Shown here piece by piece: positions 1 to 8,277 of a stretch of DNA of 64,000 nucleotides (the first letter of the stretch is position 1; every line of letters begins with the position of its first letter). A program made the translations under genes and the position numbers. The notes beneath the pieces were generated by a model. That model had not been told where the DNA came from. It worked only from the letters and a program-made list of their open reading frames with translations, and made no database searches. The stretch is from NCBI GenBank assembly GCA_963575745.1, contig CAUYUJ010015273.1, positions 262,475 to 326,474 on the forward strand, written 5' to 3'. The DNA comes from Prorocentrum cordatum (lineage: Eukaryota > Sar > Dinophyceae > Prorocentrales > Prorocentraceae).

Positions 1-119
1 CGCCCCCTGCCTTTGTGGAAGCGCCTATGTGGCCGAACGTTGAGGCCAGACCTGCCAAGCTATCGGACCATGTGTTCCCCGAATCGGTTTGGACAGCCTT
101 CGGGGAACACGTGGGCATC

Positions 120-1000
120 TTGAAGGTCATCTTGGCCGCCTGGAGGCTATTTTGATCCTTTCGGGCTTTCTTGGAGGACGTCTTGGAGGGCTCGTGGGCC
201 GTCTTGGAGGCCATCTTGAGCGTCTTGGAGGCCTCTTCGGCCGTATTGGGGGCCTCTTGTGGCCGTCTTGGGCGCCTCTTGGGCCGTTCTGGGGCCATCT
301 TGGAGGCCTCTTGGGCGATCCGTGGGCGATCTTTGGGGGCTCTTGGGCAGTATCGGGCCGTCGGAAGGCAAACACGAAGCAAATGTCAAAAACCTTCAAA
401 CACCTACGGAAATTACTCTTTTGGGTCTTTTCTGGCCTTCCTGGAGGCCTTCTTGGAGGCCTCTTGGGCCGTCTTGGGCCAGCTGCGAGCCACCATCTTG
501 GTGGGCTCCTGGCCCGTCTGACGCCGTCGGAAGCCGTTTGGGGGGCCTTTCTGGGCCGACTTGGGGCCCTCTTGGGGTGCTCCAGGGCCGTCTTAGAGGC
601 CATTTTGGGCGTCTTGGAGGCCTCTTGGGCCGTCTTCGGGCCCTCTTGGGGCGGTCTTGGGGGCGTCATGGGCCGTCATGGGGCCATCTTGGAGGCCTCT
701 TGGGCGATCTTGGAGCGATCTTGGGAGCCTCTTGGGCCGTCTTGGGCCGTCGGAAAGGAAAATCAATGATTTTGGCCTCGTCGGGCCTCTTGGAGAACCT
801 CTTGGCCCCTCTTGGGCCGTCTTGGAGGCCTCTTGCGGACCTTTTGGGCCGTTTTAGACCATATTGAGGCCATCTTGGGCCGTCTTGGATGCATCTTGGG
901 GCCATCTTAGCCGTCTTGGAGGCCATCTTGGCTGTCTTGGAGGCATCTTGGAGGCCATCCTGGGCCATTTTGGCCGTCTTGGAGGCCATCTTGGGCCAAC
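120..1000 (+). repeat. Degenerate CTTGG minisatellite
   Basis: Imperfect 12-18 bp units such as GTCTTGGAGGCCTCTTGGGCC run almost without a break. Two less GC-rich islands interrupt the array, each starting at GTCGGAA (about 360-425 and 740-775). Several frames on both strands stay open and give Gly/Leu/Trp-rich or Pro/Arg-rich translations, which is expected from the repeat and does not show coding. The same family recurs at 1250-1400, 8375-8800 and 20660-20960, and in reverse orientation at 23060-23290 and 24940-25430. Confidence 0.85.
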
Positions 1001-1413
1001 TTGGGTCAACAAAGGCATTGACGGACGGATTTTCGGGAATCTCCCAGGACCCCGGCGGGACGCGCCGGAGACCCAGGGGGAGTTCTTTTGGAAAAAGAAC
1101 CAAAAAACCAAAACCGTTTGTATTCGGCACGCCAGGCACCCCTGCGATGAATCGACAGGGGGCGGCGGATCCAGCTGCCTACGGCAAGTCCCGCCACCGT
1201 GCCTGGGTTGTGGGTTATCAGCCTAGTGGGTGTTCGTTGGAATCTCGTGGGAGGCCTCCCAGGGGCCTCTTGGAGGCAGTTTTGAAGCCTCTTGGGAGCC
1301 TCTTGGGGGCCTCTTCGGGCTTCTTGGGGCCTCATGGGGGCCTCTTTTGGGGTCCCTTGGGGCCTCTTAGGATTATGTTGGGGCCACCTGGAAGCCCCTT
1401 GGGGCAGAAGGCT
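1001..1413. other. Spacer left of the PAT-like element
   Basis: Mostly unique sequence with a small hairpin near 1081-1100 (arms GTTCTTTT and AAAAAGAAC). CTTGGGGCC-type repeats resume at about 1250. No coding signal is seen. The boundary at 1413/1414 is set by the first base of the A1 repeat of the downstream element. Confidence 0.5.
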
Positions 1414-1509
1414 TGGTTTGTGCTTGCACGTGAAGGAAGTCAAGAGGGGTTTTCATTATGTCGCCCCTTTGGCTCCGCTCACTCTTGCTTCACATAGCTT
1501 CTCTGGTCC
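1414..1509 (+). repeat. Split direct repeat A1
   Basis: This 96-bp segment begins TGGTTTGTGC and ends CTCTCTGGTCC or its variant. It matches 8118-8213 at every base except 1499 (T here, C at 8203). It lies just upstream of the first element ORF and may hold the element promoter, which is inferred from position only. Confidence 0.95.
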
Positions 1510-1516
1510 AGAGTCG

Positions 1517-1945
1517 ATGGACGGGGTCGCCATCCCTGGCGGGGCGGCGGCGCTGCCGGCCTGGGTGGTGCTGGCGCTGGAGGCCGCGGCCTACCTGGGG
1601 CCAGGGTGGGGCCCAGGGCAGGCGACCTGCCCAGACCTCTCGTGCCCCGCCTGCCCTGCGTGTCCAGAGGCGGCGGCCTGCCCGGAGGCCGCGGCTTGCC
1701 CGGCTTGCGAGCCGCCTCCCTGCGCGGCTTGCCCGGCCTGCGAGCCGCCGCCGTGTGCGGCCTGCCCGGCCTGTGAGGTGAGGGCGTGCCCGACGGTGTC
1801 GGCGGGCGAGAAGGCGGCTGAGAAGCTCGCTGGAGCGCTGCTCGGAGGGCTGGTGCACTGGCTGGTTGGGAAGGTGGTCGCCCGCAGGCATGTCGACGCT
1901 CGTGGGGTGGCTCCGCGGAGACGCGGGGCGGGAGTGGTGGACTAG
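1517..1945 (+). CDS. Cys-Pro-rich small protein of the PAT-like element
   Basis: This ORF predicts 142 residues, starting at the ATG eight bases after the A1 repeat. The N-terminus has a short hydrophobic stretch (WVVLALEAAAYLG). The middle, about residues 38-92, is a Cys-Pro-Ala repeat built from CPAC, CPEAAA and CEPPPCAACPA blocks with more than a dozen cysteines. The C-terminal part has a hydrophobic stretch (LAGALLGGLVHWLVGKVVA) followed by Arg-rich residues. Its end overlaps the start of the gag-like ORF in another frame. I do not recognise the family. The Cys repeats could bind metal or form a structural element, and the two hydrophobic stretches could contact membrane; both are guesses. 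The ORF could also be an untranslated leader kept open by the repeat. Confidence 0.45.
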   Translation: MDGVAIPGGAAALPAWVVLALEAAAYLGPGWGPGQATCPDLSCPACPACPEAAACPEAAACPACEPPPCAACPACEPPPCAACPACEVRACPTVSAGEKAAEKLAGALLGGLVHWLVGKVVARRHVDARGVAPRRRGAGVVD

Positions 1946-3410
1946 AGCGCTCCCAGGGGAGCGCGTGGTCTGCCGGTTCGCCGACGACGACGTCGACCAC
2001 GAGCGGGTGCTGCTGCACTACGTGGCGGAGGGCGGGTGGGTCATCTTGACCCCGGATGGGGACATCTACGCTGAGGACATGAGCTGCGAGAACCCCGAGA
2101 CGGGGCCTGCTCGAGCCTTCCCGCTGGCGCTGCGGACGCGCAAGATGCGGAGGCTGTATCGCTTCCGGGAGGCGCTGGGGCCCGACGAGCTGGCCGACGC
2201 GCTGACACGGGGCCAGCAGGCGGCGCTGGAGATAGACGCTGCCCTGCCTGAGCCGAGGGAGGCAGTGGCCGTGAGCGGCCAACGGGTCACGTGGCAGGAG
2301 GCTGCTGGCAAGCTGTCGGCCGCGGAGCGAGCCGGCCTGCTGCGCCTGGGCATGGCCGTGGCTCGCCTGGGCGGGAAGCTGCTGGAGGCTCCTGGTGCGG
2401 GTCAGGTCTGGATCGCCCTCAGCGGCGGGCCCGGCGTCGCGATCGGGGCGGAGGTCGACGTGGCGAACGCCGAAGGCCTGAGCTTCGAGGACGGGCCTGA
2501 GCCTTTCGGAGTGCTGAGGGCCGCCGACGGCGGCATGGTGCGTCTCGCTCGGCTGGGCGCTGGGTCGGCCCCTGGGCGCGTGGCCGAGGAGGCCGCAGTC
2601 TGGCAAGATCTGGACAGAGGCCATGCGCGTGCCACGGGCCCCGAGCGCCGACGTGCTGCGGCCGCGGCGCCATTCGAGGATGGTGAGCCCGCCGAGCCCA
2701 TCGGCGGCACGGCTACGCCCGAGCTGGCGCTGCCTCCCCTGGCGGAGCCGCTGGGCGAGGAGCGAGACGCCGACGCCCGCGCGCTCTGGGTCGACTACGA
2801 CGAGCAGGGCGAACGGTTCAAACGATGGCGGGACGTGGTAGGCGAGTCGAGGCAGGAGCACTACCCGGACGCGAAGGTGGACGGACCGCCTGGGGCTCTC
2901 CACATGTTAAAGCACATGGAGAGGCACGGTGGCGACCCGCGCCTCTGGCTCGACCTCTTCATCCGCATGAAGGGCCTCGGGCAGAATGACCGCGTAGTGC
3001 ACGAGCTGAGGACGATCGTGGAGGCCTTGTACCAAGGCGGGGTTTATGATCAGTTGAACATGGGCGGCCTTATGATGGTGGAGGTGTTGACTCGCCGCGT
3101 GGCCGCAGTGGTGGGTGCCTACGCGGACCCGTCCAAGCCGAGCTGGACGAACGCGCGCTTCTTCGAGGGCGTGAGCTCGGTGGAGGACGTCTCGGGGCCA
3201 GAGCTCAGGGGCTACGTCCACCGGCGGGCGAAGGAGCAGCACGAGATAGAGCAGGCGCAAGGTCGGGCGCGTACACTACGCGGGGCGCCTTCAGAGGCAG
3301 TCGACGGAGCAGAAGGAGCTGGAGGTGACGCAGCAGGCGCGGGGCGTGGTGGCGGCCGAGGCGGCCGCGGGCGCGGCCGGGCCAGGGGCGTCGCCTCCAC
3401 GGGGCCATGA
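1890..3410 (+). CDS. Gag-like ORF of the PAT-like element
   Basis: This ORF predicts 506 residues from the ATG at 1890; an in-frame ATG at 1866 would add eight. It lies between the A1 repeat and the RT ORF, where DIRS-order elements carry their gag-like gene. No CCHC zinc knuckle is visible. The C-terminal half has a folded-looking segment at about nucleotides 2870-3260, with an HMLKHMERHGGD stretch and a helical LDLFIRMKGLGQNDRVVHEL stretch. A Gly/Arg/Ala-rich basic tail follows (GRGGGRGGRGRGRARG), which could bind RNA. The stop codon overlaps the next ORF's start as ATGA (3407-3410), a layout compatible with termination-reinitiation. Assignment rests mainly on position; no specific homologue was recognised. 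Confidence 0.6.
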   Translation: MSTLVGWLRGDAGREWWTRALPGERVVCRFADDDVDHERVLLHYVAEGGWVILTPDGDIYAEDMSCENPETGPARAFPLALRTRKMRRLYRFREALGPDELADALTRGQQAALEIDAALPEPREAVAVSGQRVTWQEAAGKLSAAERAGLLRLGMAVARLGGKLLEAPGAGQVWIALSGGPGVAIGAEVDVANAEGLSFEDGPEPFGVLRAADGGMVRLARLGAGSAPGRVAEEAAVWQDLDRGHARATGPERRRAAAAAPFEDGEPAEPIGGTATPELALPPLAEPLGEERDADARALWVDYDEQGERFKRWRDVVGESRQEHYPDAKVDGPPGALHMLKHMERHGGDPRLWLDLFIRMKGLGQNDRVVHELRTIVEALYQGGVYDQLNMGGLMMVEVLTRRVAAVVGAYADPSKPSWTNARFFEGVSSVEDVSGPELRGYVHRRAKEQHEIEQAQGRARTLRGAPSEAVDGAEGAGGDAAGAGRGGGRGGRGRGRARGVASTGP

Positions 3411-6400
3411 CGGCCCCCGGGCCCGGGGGGTCCAGCCCCTCCCCCGGGCCCTTTTTGCCGGGGCACGACGGTGGCGGCCTGCCGCCCTCGCGTGGAGCCC
3501 GCAGCTTCCTGCCGCTCCCGCTGCTGGGCGACGCAGGCCGCCGAATTCGCGGCAGGTCTTGCAGGGCGAGGCAGTTCGGTCGAGAGAATCGGATTGCGTC
3601 GGAGGTCAACGGTATCGTCGATGCCATCAACTGGATGTCGGGATACGACTCGCATCCTGGCCCAGCCAATGACATGCAGCGGGATGTACTTGCGCGCTTC
3701 GAGGGCCTCGTGCGGGGCCGGCAGCCGGACGCCAAGTTGCAGGAGCCGCAGGCGGCCCTCCGGGAGCTGCTGCGGGGCCGCTCGCCATATGGCGGGCGCG
3801 GCGGCCCGACGACGGTCGCCTCCTACAGTGCAGGGCTCGTCAGCATGCCGACGGACGTGAGCGACTGCCCGCGTCTTGAGGACCTCTTGCCTGGCGAGGC
3901 CCTTGCCTTCCTGCAGGAGCGCCAAGAGCGCATGTTACGAGAGTCACCTTTGCCGACCGACGTTGAGCCGTACTTCGACTCGGTCCTCAAGTTCAACCAC
4001 AAGGAGTACCGCGGCCTGGTGCGCCGGCTGTTGTCAGCTGGCATTCTGGGGTGGACTCTGACACCGAGAGAGAGGATTGGGATGTTTTTTGTGTGGAAGG
4101 ATGGGCGGCGCCGACTTCGCCTCATAGTCGACGCCCGCCGTACGAACGCCCACTTCAGGGATCCTCCTGGGGTGGAGCTTTTGAGCAGCGAGGGCCTCGC
4201 CAGAATCGAGGTGCACTTGCCAGGCGCGGGCTTCTCGAGCTACGAGGACCTCCGCGCCGCGCTGGAGGCGCAGCAGGTGTACATCGGCATGGCGGACGTA
4301 AAGGACTGCTTTCATCGGATGCGTATCGATTCAGCCCTTTCGCAGTACTTCTGCCTGCCGCCGGCCAAGGCGGGGGCCTTCGGCGTGACCGAGGTCGAGG
4401 GGGCCAAGGTACGGACGTCGACGGCCATCTACCCTTGCTGGCAGGTCCTGCCCATGGGCTTCAGCTGGTCTCTCTACTTCGCCCAGCGGGCCAACGAGGA
4501 GGTAAGCCGCCGCAGCAGCGCGCTCCTCTGGGGGCCCAGTCTGTCAGACCATGGGCCACCGCTCGTGTTCTCGCCCGGGGGGGCGCCCCAGGAGGTCAGG
4601 CACTACGTGTACGTCGACAACTTGGGGGTCTTCTCGCTATTTTCTGAGCTCGTGAGCGGCGTGATGAACCAGCTGACGGGCGAGTTCACCGAGCTGAACC
4701 TACTGTTGCACAAGGACGAACTGGTGCCGGGCATGGCAGTGGCGCTTGGCACGGAGATCGACGGCAACCAGTTGCGCACTCGTGTGACCAGTGATCGGTT
4801 CTGGCGCTGCCGCCAGGCCGTGCGAGGCCTCCTAGCCCGCCGCCGTGTCAAGGGGTGGGCCGTGGAGGCGGTGCTGGGCCATCTAACCTTCTGTGGCCTC
4901 TGCTCGCGCGGCACCTTGTCAGCTTTCAATTCAGTGCACGGCTTTGTGCGAGCCCACTACGACGAGGCGGCCGTGCTATGGACCGAGGCGCGGCGAGAGC
5001 TGGCCGCCTTCAGCTCCTTGATGTACTTTTTGGAGTCAGATTGGTGGCTGCCTTGGAATCCGATGGCGCAGCAGTCAGATGCCAGTCTTCACGGCTACGG
5101 ACTGGCAAGGGCCTTCTGGCCGCAGGAGCTGGTGGAATCAGTCGGGCGTGTGCCTGAGCGAGCTCGCTTTCGCCGGCGCTGCGCGCGCAGTGCTCGAGAG
5201 GCTGCGCTCTGTGCAGCTGGCTTCAGCATGAGTGAGGGTGGAAAATGGGAACTCAAGGGCCTTCCCGAAGATGAGGAGGAGCTGGGCCAGTGGGACGTTG
5301 TGAGGGACTTCCCGGAGGTGCCCGCCCAGGGGCTCCGCGCAGGCCTGTGGGAGCCCTGTTTCGCGAGAGCCTGGCAGCACCCTGAGGGCATCTTGACCTT
5401 GGAGGCCCGAGCCCTGGTCAGCAGCATCCATCGCATCGCCACCACGGTCTTTGGGTCCCATATCCGTCAGTTGCTGCTCTGTGACAATATGTCGGTCGTG
5501 CTAAGCTTCAATCGGGGAAGGAGCTCGTGTTTCAACTTGTTGGTTCAGATTCGTCGATTTCACGCTGTTTGTCTGAGCCGAAACATTCGTTGTTCGATTC
5601 GTTGGATACCTAGTGAGCTCAACTGTGCCGATCTTCCCTCGCGGCTATTCGACCCTGACGGCGCTGAGTCCACCCTTCTGGCTGAGCTGTTGGAGCTCGA
5701 GGGCTCCCAGGCGGGCCCAGGGCGGGTTCCCGCCTGGGCCTGGCCCGAGCGGGCGGCCGATGGCGTCGCGGCCCGCGATGCTGCCTGGGCGCCCTCGAGC
5801 GCCAGGCGGGCGGGGCCGCTCTCGGAGCCCCCAGCAGGCCAGGCAGGGCGCGAGGCGTGGGGCGGGCCGCCGGCGCACGCGGCTGCTGGCGCCGTCTCGC
5901 CCGGAGCCTGGCCTGCAGCCGTCAGCCCGCGGCCAGGGGGCGAGGCGCACGCGGCAGCTTGTCCCTGCGCCGCCGATAGCGCCGCAGCCGCTGCCGGCAG
6001 CTCGGCGGGAGCGTCAGCTGGGCGAGTCGGGGCTCCTGAAGACGGCTGTGCTGAGCCGTCCCCTGCCGCGGAGCCTGGGGCAAGTGGTGGAGGACCTGAC
6101 GAAGGTGCCTGTGCCAGCGGAGCCCGCTCGGGGAGCGCGAGAGAGCGTCGGCTCCTCCGACAGCGGGAGCTCCGAGCCCGAGGTCGTGACCGGCGCCGCG
6201 CGGCTGCGCAGGCTCGCGCAGTCGCAGAAGCGCCGTGCCCGCCACTACGGGATGCCCACCGGCGAGGAGGGCTTCTCTCTCCTGGAGCGGGAGGCCGTGC
6301 GGACCCCGACGCAGCGCGAGTACCAGAGGGCCTGGGACGGATGGCGGGATTTTGCCCGTCGGAGCTGGCCCTCGGTCGACGTCGACGAGGTCATGAAGAG

Positions 6401-8011
6401 CAGGGGCGATTCCGTGGTAGACTCGGCGTTGGTGAGCTACCTGAACGGCTTGTACCAGGCTGGGACTCACCTCTCCTGGGCCGAGAAGTTGATGGCTGGG
6501 GTCCTGCACTTCAACCCCGACTTCTCTCGCTACGGTGCCCGGCGCCTCCCCCGGGGCTGGAGATGCCTCCGGGCCTGGCGGCGCCTGGAGCCGCCGCGGA
6601 CAAGGAAGCCATGGGCGCTGGCGTTGTGGTGCGCAATGGCGTGGCAGATGAGGGCCCGTGGCAGCCTCCAGATGGCGGTGTTCACGTTGATAGCCGTCAG
6701 CGTGTACGCCCGCCCCAGCAGCCTTCTGCTTCTGAAGCCGGCCTGCCTGGTGCCGCCAGCGGCGGGGGTGTGCGAGTTCTGGACCTTGAGGCTCTTCCCG
6801 GAGGAAGAAGACCTGCGGGGCAAGACGGGCCTGGGGGACGTGTCGCTAGAGTTAGACTCGCCCTGGATTCGCTTCTTGGACCCTGTGCTGCGTCAGATGA
6901 AAAAGGAGGGCCACCCCGAGTGCCTGTGGAACTTCACGTACCCAGAGTACTGCAGGATGTTCAGCCTATGCCTTCAGGACCTGCGGGTAAAGGCCAAGGT
7001 GGTGCCGTATCAGATGCGCCACTCGGGGGCCTCGATAGACATGGCGAGGAGGTGGAGACGGCTGGCCGACGTGCAGAAACGCGGACAGTGGAAGACCAAC
7101 CGCAGCGTCGTCCGCTACGAGAAGCATGCACGCCTGGCAGCCACGTGGGCTACATTGAGCAGCGCGCAGCAAAACGTGTTCCTGGTCTGCGAGGCTCAGC
7201 TCGCGGACATCATTTTGGGTCGCGCCTCGCCGGTCGACTTGCGGGAGCTCGACCACGCCTGACGGGCCAGTACCTGGCCGACTGCTTCAGTGGCAAAGGA
7301 GGCGTGGGGCGCGCTGCAATGGCGATCGGCGTGCCAGCCAGATTCTGGGACACGCTGCACGGGCCAGGCGGCGACCTGACCCGACGAAAGGTCTTGCGAG
7401 GCTTGTGCTCCGACATCGCTGCTGGCCGCGTCTTAGCCGTGATGCCGGCACCGCCTTGTGGGCCCTGGACCACCGCTGCCGACCGAGTGGGGGCCATCCG
7501 CTCGGCAACGCAGCCCTGGGGACTCCCGCAACATCTTCTGAGTACAAAGCAGCTTGCTCGCCTGGCGTCTGGCAATAAGACCATGCGTGCCGCGCTGTCC
7601 ATCATCAGATGTTGCGAGAAATTCAGAGTTCCCTGCATACTCGAACATCCTGTGAATTCACGCGTTTTTGTCACGAGAGAGGTTCAGGGGTTTATAGATC
7701 GGGGGGCCGTAGTAAGATGTCTCGACCAGTGTCAGGAAGGTGCTCGTTGGCGCAAGCGGACGAGATTTTTGTGTCTGAACATAGATGTTCAGGATAGCAG
7801 CTGTCTCGATCGTCGGTGCACTCAGATCAACGGAACCTGTAGCAAGTCTGGCCGTCAACACATTGTGCTTGAGGGCAACGCCCCGAATGGTGCGAAATGG
7901 ACCGCTATCGCTGCCGCCTATCCGCCTGCCCTCAATAGGAAGCTTGCCAAAGTCCTCTTGAGTGAATGGCGTGCGTCTTTATATAATCGCCCTTGCCCGC
8001 CCACCCAGTAA
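3407..8011 (+). CDS. RT / RNase H / methyltransferase-like polyprotein of PAT-like element
   Basis: This ORF predicts 1534 residues. The RT occupies about residues 200-480, with the fingers segment LRLIVDARRTNAHF, then ADVKDCFHRMRI, LPMGFSWSLYFAQ and the active-site box YVDN at residues 402-405. Most RTs have YxDD here, so Asn replaces the second Asp. A DIRS-type RNase H follows at about residues 640-745, with LLLCDNMSVV and WIPSELNCADLPSRLFD. From about residue 750 to 1285 the frame stays open but is low-complexity Gly/Ala/Pro/Arg, and the tyrosine recombinase is encoded there in another frame. From residue 1289 a SAM-methyltransferase-like fold appears: ADCFSGKGGVGRA (glycine-rich loop), APPCGPW with Cys1351, and ILEHPVNSR with Glu1413. 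The PPC motif resembles C5-cytosine methyltransferases more than DPPY-type adenine enzymes. The first Met may not be the real start. Confidence 0.88.
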   Translation: MTAPGPGGSSPSPGPFLPGHDGGGLPPSRGARSFLPLPLLGDAGRRIRGRSCRARQFGRENRIASEVNGIVDAINWMSGYDSHPGPANDMQRDVLARFEGLVRGRQPDAKLQEPQAALRELLRGRSPYGGRGGPTTVASYSAGLVSMPTDVSDCPRLEDLLPGEALAFLQERQERMLRESPLPTDVEPYFDSVLKFNHKEYRGLVRRLLSAGILGWTLTPRERIGMFFVWKDGRRRLRLIVDARRTNAHFRDPPGVELLSSEGLARIEVHLPGAGFSSYEDLRAALEAQQVYIGMADVKDCFHRMRIDSALSQYFCLPPAKAGAFGVTEVEGAKVRTSTAIYPCWQVLPMGFSWSLYFAQRANEEVSRRSSALLWGPSLSDHGPPLVFSPGGAPQEVRHYVYVDNLGVFSLFSELVSGVMNQLTGEFTELNLLLHKDELVPGMAVALGTEIDGNQLRTRVTSDRFWRCRQAVRGLLARRRVKGWAVEAVLGHLTFCGLCSRGTLSAFNSVHGFVRAHYDEAAVLWTEARRELAAFSSLMYFLESDWWLPWNPMAQQSDASLHGYGLARAFWPQELVESVGRVPERARFRRRCARSAREAALCAAGFSMSEGGKWELKGLPEDEEELGQWDVVRDFPEVPAQGLRAGLWEPCFARAWQHPEGILTLEARALVSSIHRIATTVFGSHIRQLLLCDNMSVVLSFNRGRSSCFNLLVQIRRFHAVCLSRNIRCSIRWIPSELNCADLPSRLFDPDGAESTLLAELLELEGSQAGPGRVPAWAWPERAADGVAARDAAWAPSSARRAGPLSEPPAGQAGREAWGGPPAHAAAGAVSPGAWPAAVSPRPGGEAHAAACPCAADSAAAAAGSSAGASAGRVGAPEDGCAEPSPAAEPGASGGGPDEGACASGARSGSARERRLLRQRELRARGRDRRRAAAQARAVAEAPCPPLRDAHRRGGLLSPGAGGRADPDAARVPEGLGRMAGFCPSELALGRRRRGHEEQGRFRGRLGVGELPERLVPGWDSPLLGREVDGWGPALQPRLLSLRCPAPPPGLEMPPGLAAPGAAADKEAMGAGVVVRNGVADEGPWQPPDGGVHVDSRQRVRPPQQPSASEAGLPGAASGGGVRVLDLEALPGGRRPAGQDGPGGRVARVRLALDSLLGPCAASDEKGGPPRVPVELHVPRVLQDVQPMPSGPAGKGQGGAVSDAPLGGLDRHGEEVETAGRRAETRTVEDQPQRRPLREACTPGSHVGYIEQRAAKRVPGLRGSARGHHFGSRLAGRLAGARPRLTGQYLADCFSGKGGVGRAAMAIGVPARFWDTLHGPGGDLTRRKVLRGLCSDIAAGRVLAVMPAPPCGPWTTAADRVGAIRSATQPWGLPQHLLSTKQLARLASGNKTMRAALSIIRCCEKFRVPCILEHPVNSRVFVTREVQGFIDRGAVVRCLDQCQEGARWRKRTRFLCLNIDVQDSSCLDRRCTQINGTCSKSGRQHIVLEGNAPNGAKWTAIAAAYPPALNRKLAKVLLSEWRASLYNRPCPPTQ
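5613..7262 (+). CDS. Tyrosine recombinase of the PAT-like element
   Basis: This 549-residue ORF lies wholly inside the RT/MTase ORF in a different frame. The recombinase core is about residues 230-530. Visible catalytic residues are Arg367 (YARPSSLLLL, box I), Arg469 in YQMRHSGAS (box II) and nucleophile Tyr502 in RSVVRYEKHAR, with the RGQW segment between. The first His of the usual HxxR is Tyr466 here. The first 200 residues are Pro/Arg/Gly-rich and are probably not all translated; a start closer to TPTQREYQRAWDGW (about nucleotide 6303) is likely. In the DIRS order this enzyme joins the circular cDNA to the genome without target-site duplication. The element has no DDE integrase, as expected. 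Confidence 0.9.
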   Translation: MSSTVPIFPRGYSTLTALSPPFWLSCWSSRAPRRAQGGFPPGPGPSGRPMASRPAMLPGRPRAPGGRGRSRSPQQARQGARRGAGRRRTRLLAPSRPEPGLQPSARGQGARRTRQLVPAPPIAPQPLPAARRERQLGESGLLKTAVLSRPLPRSLGQVVEDLTKVPVPAEPARGARESVGSSDSGSSEPEVVTGAARLRRLAQSQKRRARHYGMPTGEEGFSLLEREAVRTPTQREYQRAWDGWRDFARRSWPSVDVDEVMKSRGDSVVDSALVSYLNGLYQAGTHLSWAEKLMAGVLHFNPDFSRYGARRLPRGWRCLRAWRRLEPPRTRKPWALALWCAMAWQMRARGSLQMAVFTLIAVSVYARPSSLLLLKPACLVPPAAGVCEFWTLRLFPEEEDLRGKTGLGDVSLELDSPWIRFLDPVLRQMKKEGHPECLWNFTYPEYCRMFSLCLQDLRVKAKVVPYQMRHSGASIDMARRWRRLADVQKRGQWKTNRSVVRYEKHARLAATWATLSSAQQNVFLVCEAQLADIILGRASPVDLRELDHA

Positions 8012-8032
8012 ACATTCTTGGGAACGGCTTGG

Positions 8033-8117
8033 GTTGATGGTGCCTCACAGCTGAGCGCCAGGACGCGCAGCCGTTCGTTCATCCGAGTCCCCGCCTTGAA
8101 AAGATCTCGGGACGTCC
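8033..8117 (+). repeat. Split direct repeat B1
   Basis: This 85-bp segment, from GTTGATGGTGCCTCACAGC to CGGGACGTCC, is identical by eye to 8278-8362. It begins 21 bases after the stop of the RT/MTase ORF and ends exactly where A2 begins. Confidence 0.94.
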
Positions 8118-8213
8118 TGGTTTGTGCTTGCACGTGAAGGAAGTCAAGAGGGGTTTTCATTATGTCGCCCCTTTGGCTCCGCTCACTCTTGCTTCACATA
8201 GCCTCTCTGGTCC
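8118..8213 (+). repeat. Split direct repeat A2
   Basis: This is the second copy of the A1 repeat, with one mismatch over 96 bp. The junction B1/A2 at 8117/8118 corresponds to the circle-junction region of PAT/Ngaro elements. Confidence 0.94.
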
Positions 8214-8277
8214 CCCGCCCCCCCGAACCCTCTCTAGCATGCGTGACACACATGCTCTGTCTCATTTTTCTCTCTGA

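Noticed and set aside
1479-2903. Antisense 474-codon ORF across the gag-like region
   Set aside because: Arg/Pro/His-rich complement of GC-rich coding DNA; the + strand frames have the element context and domains.
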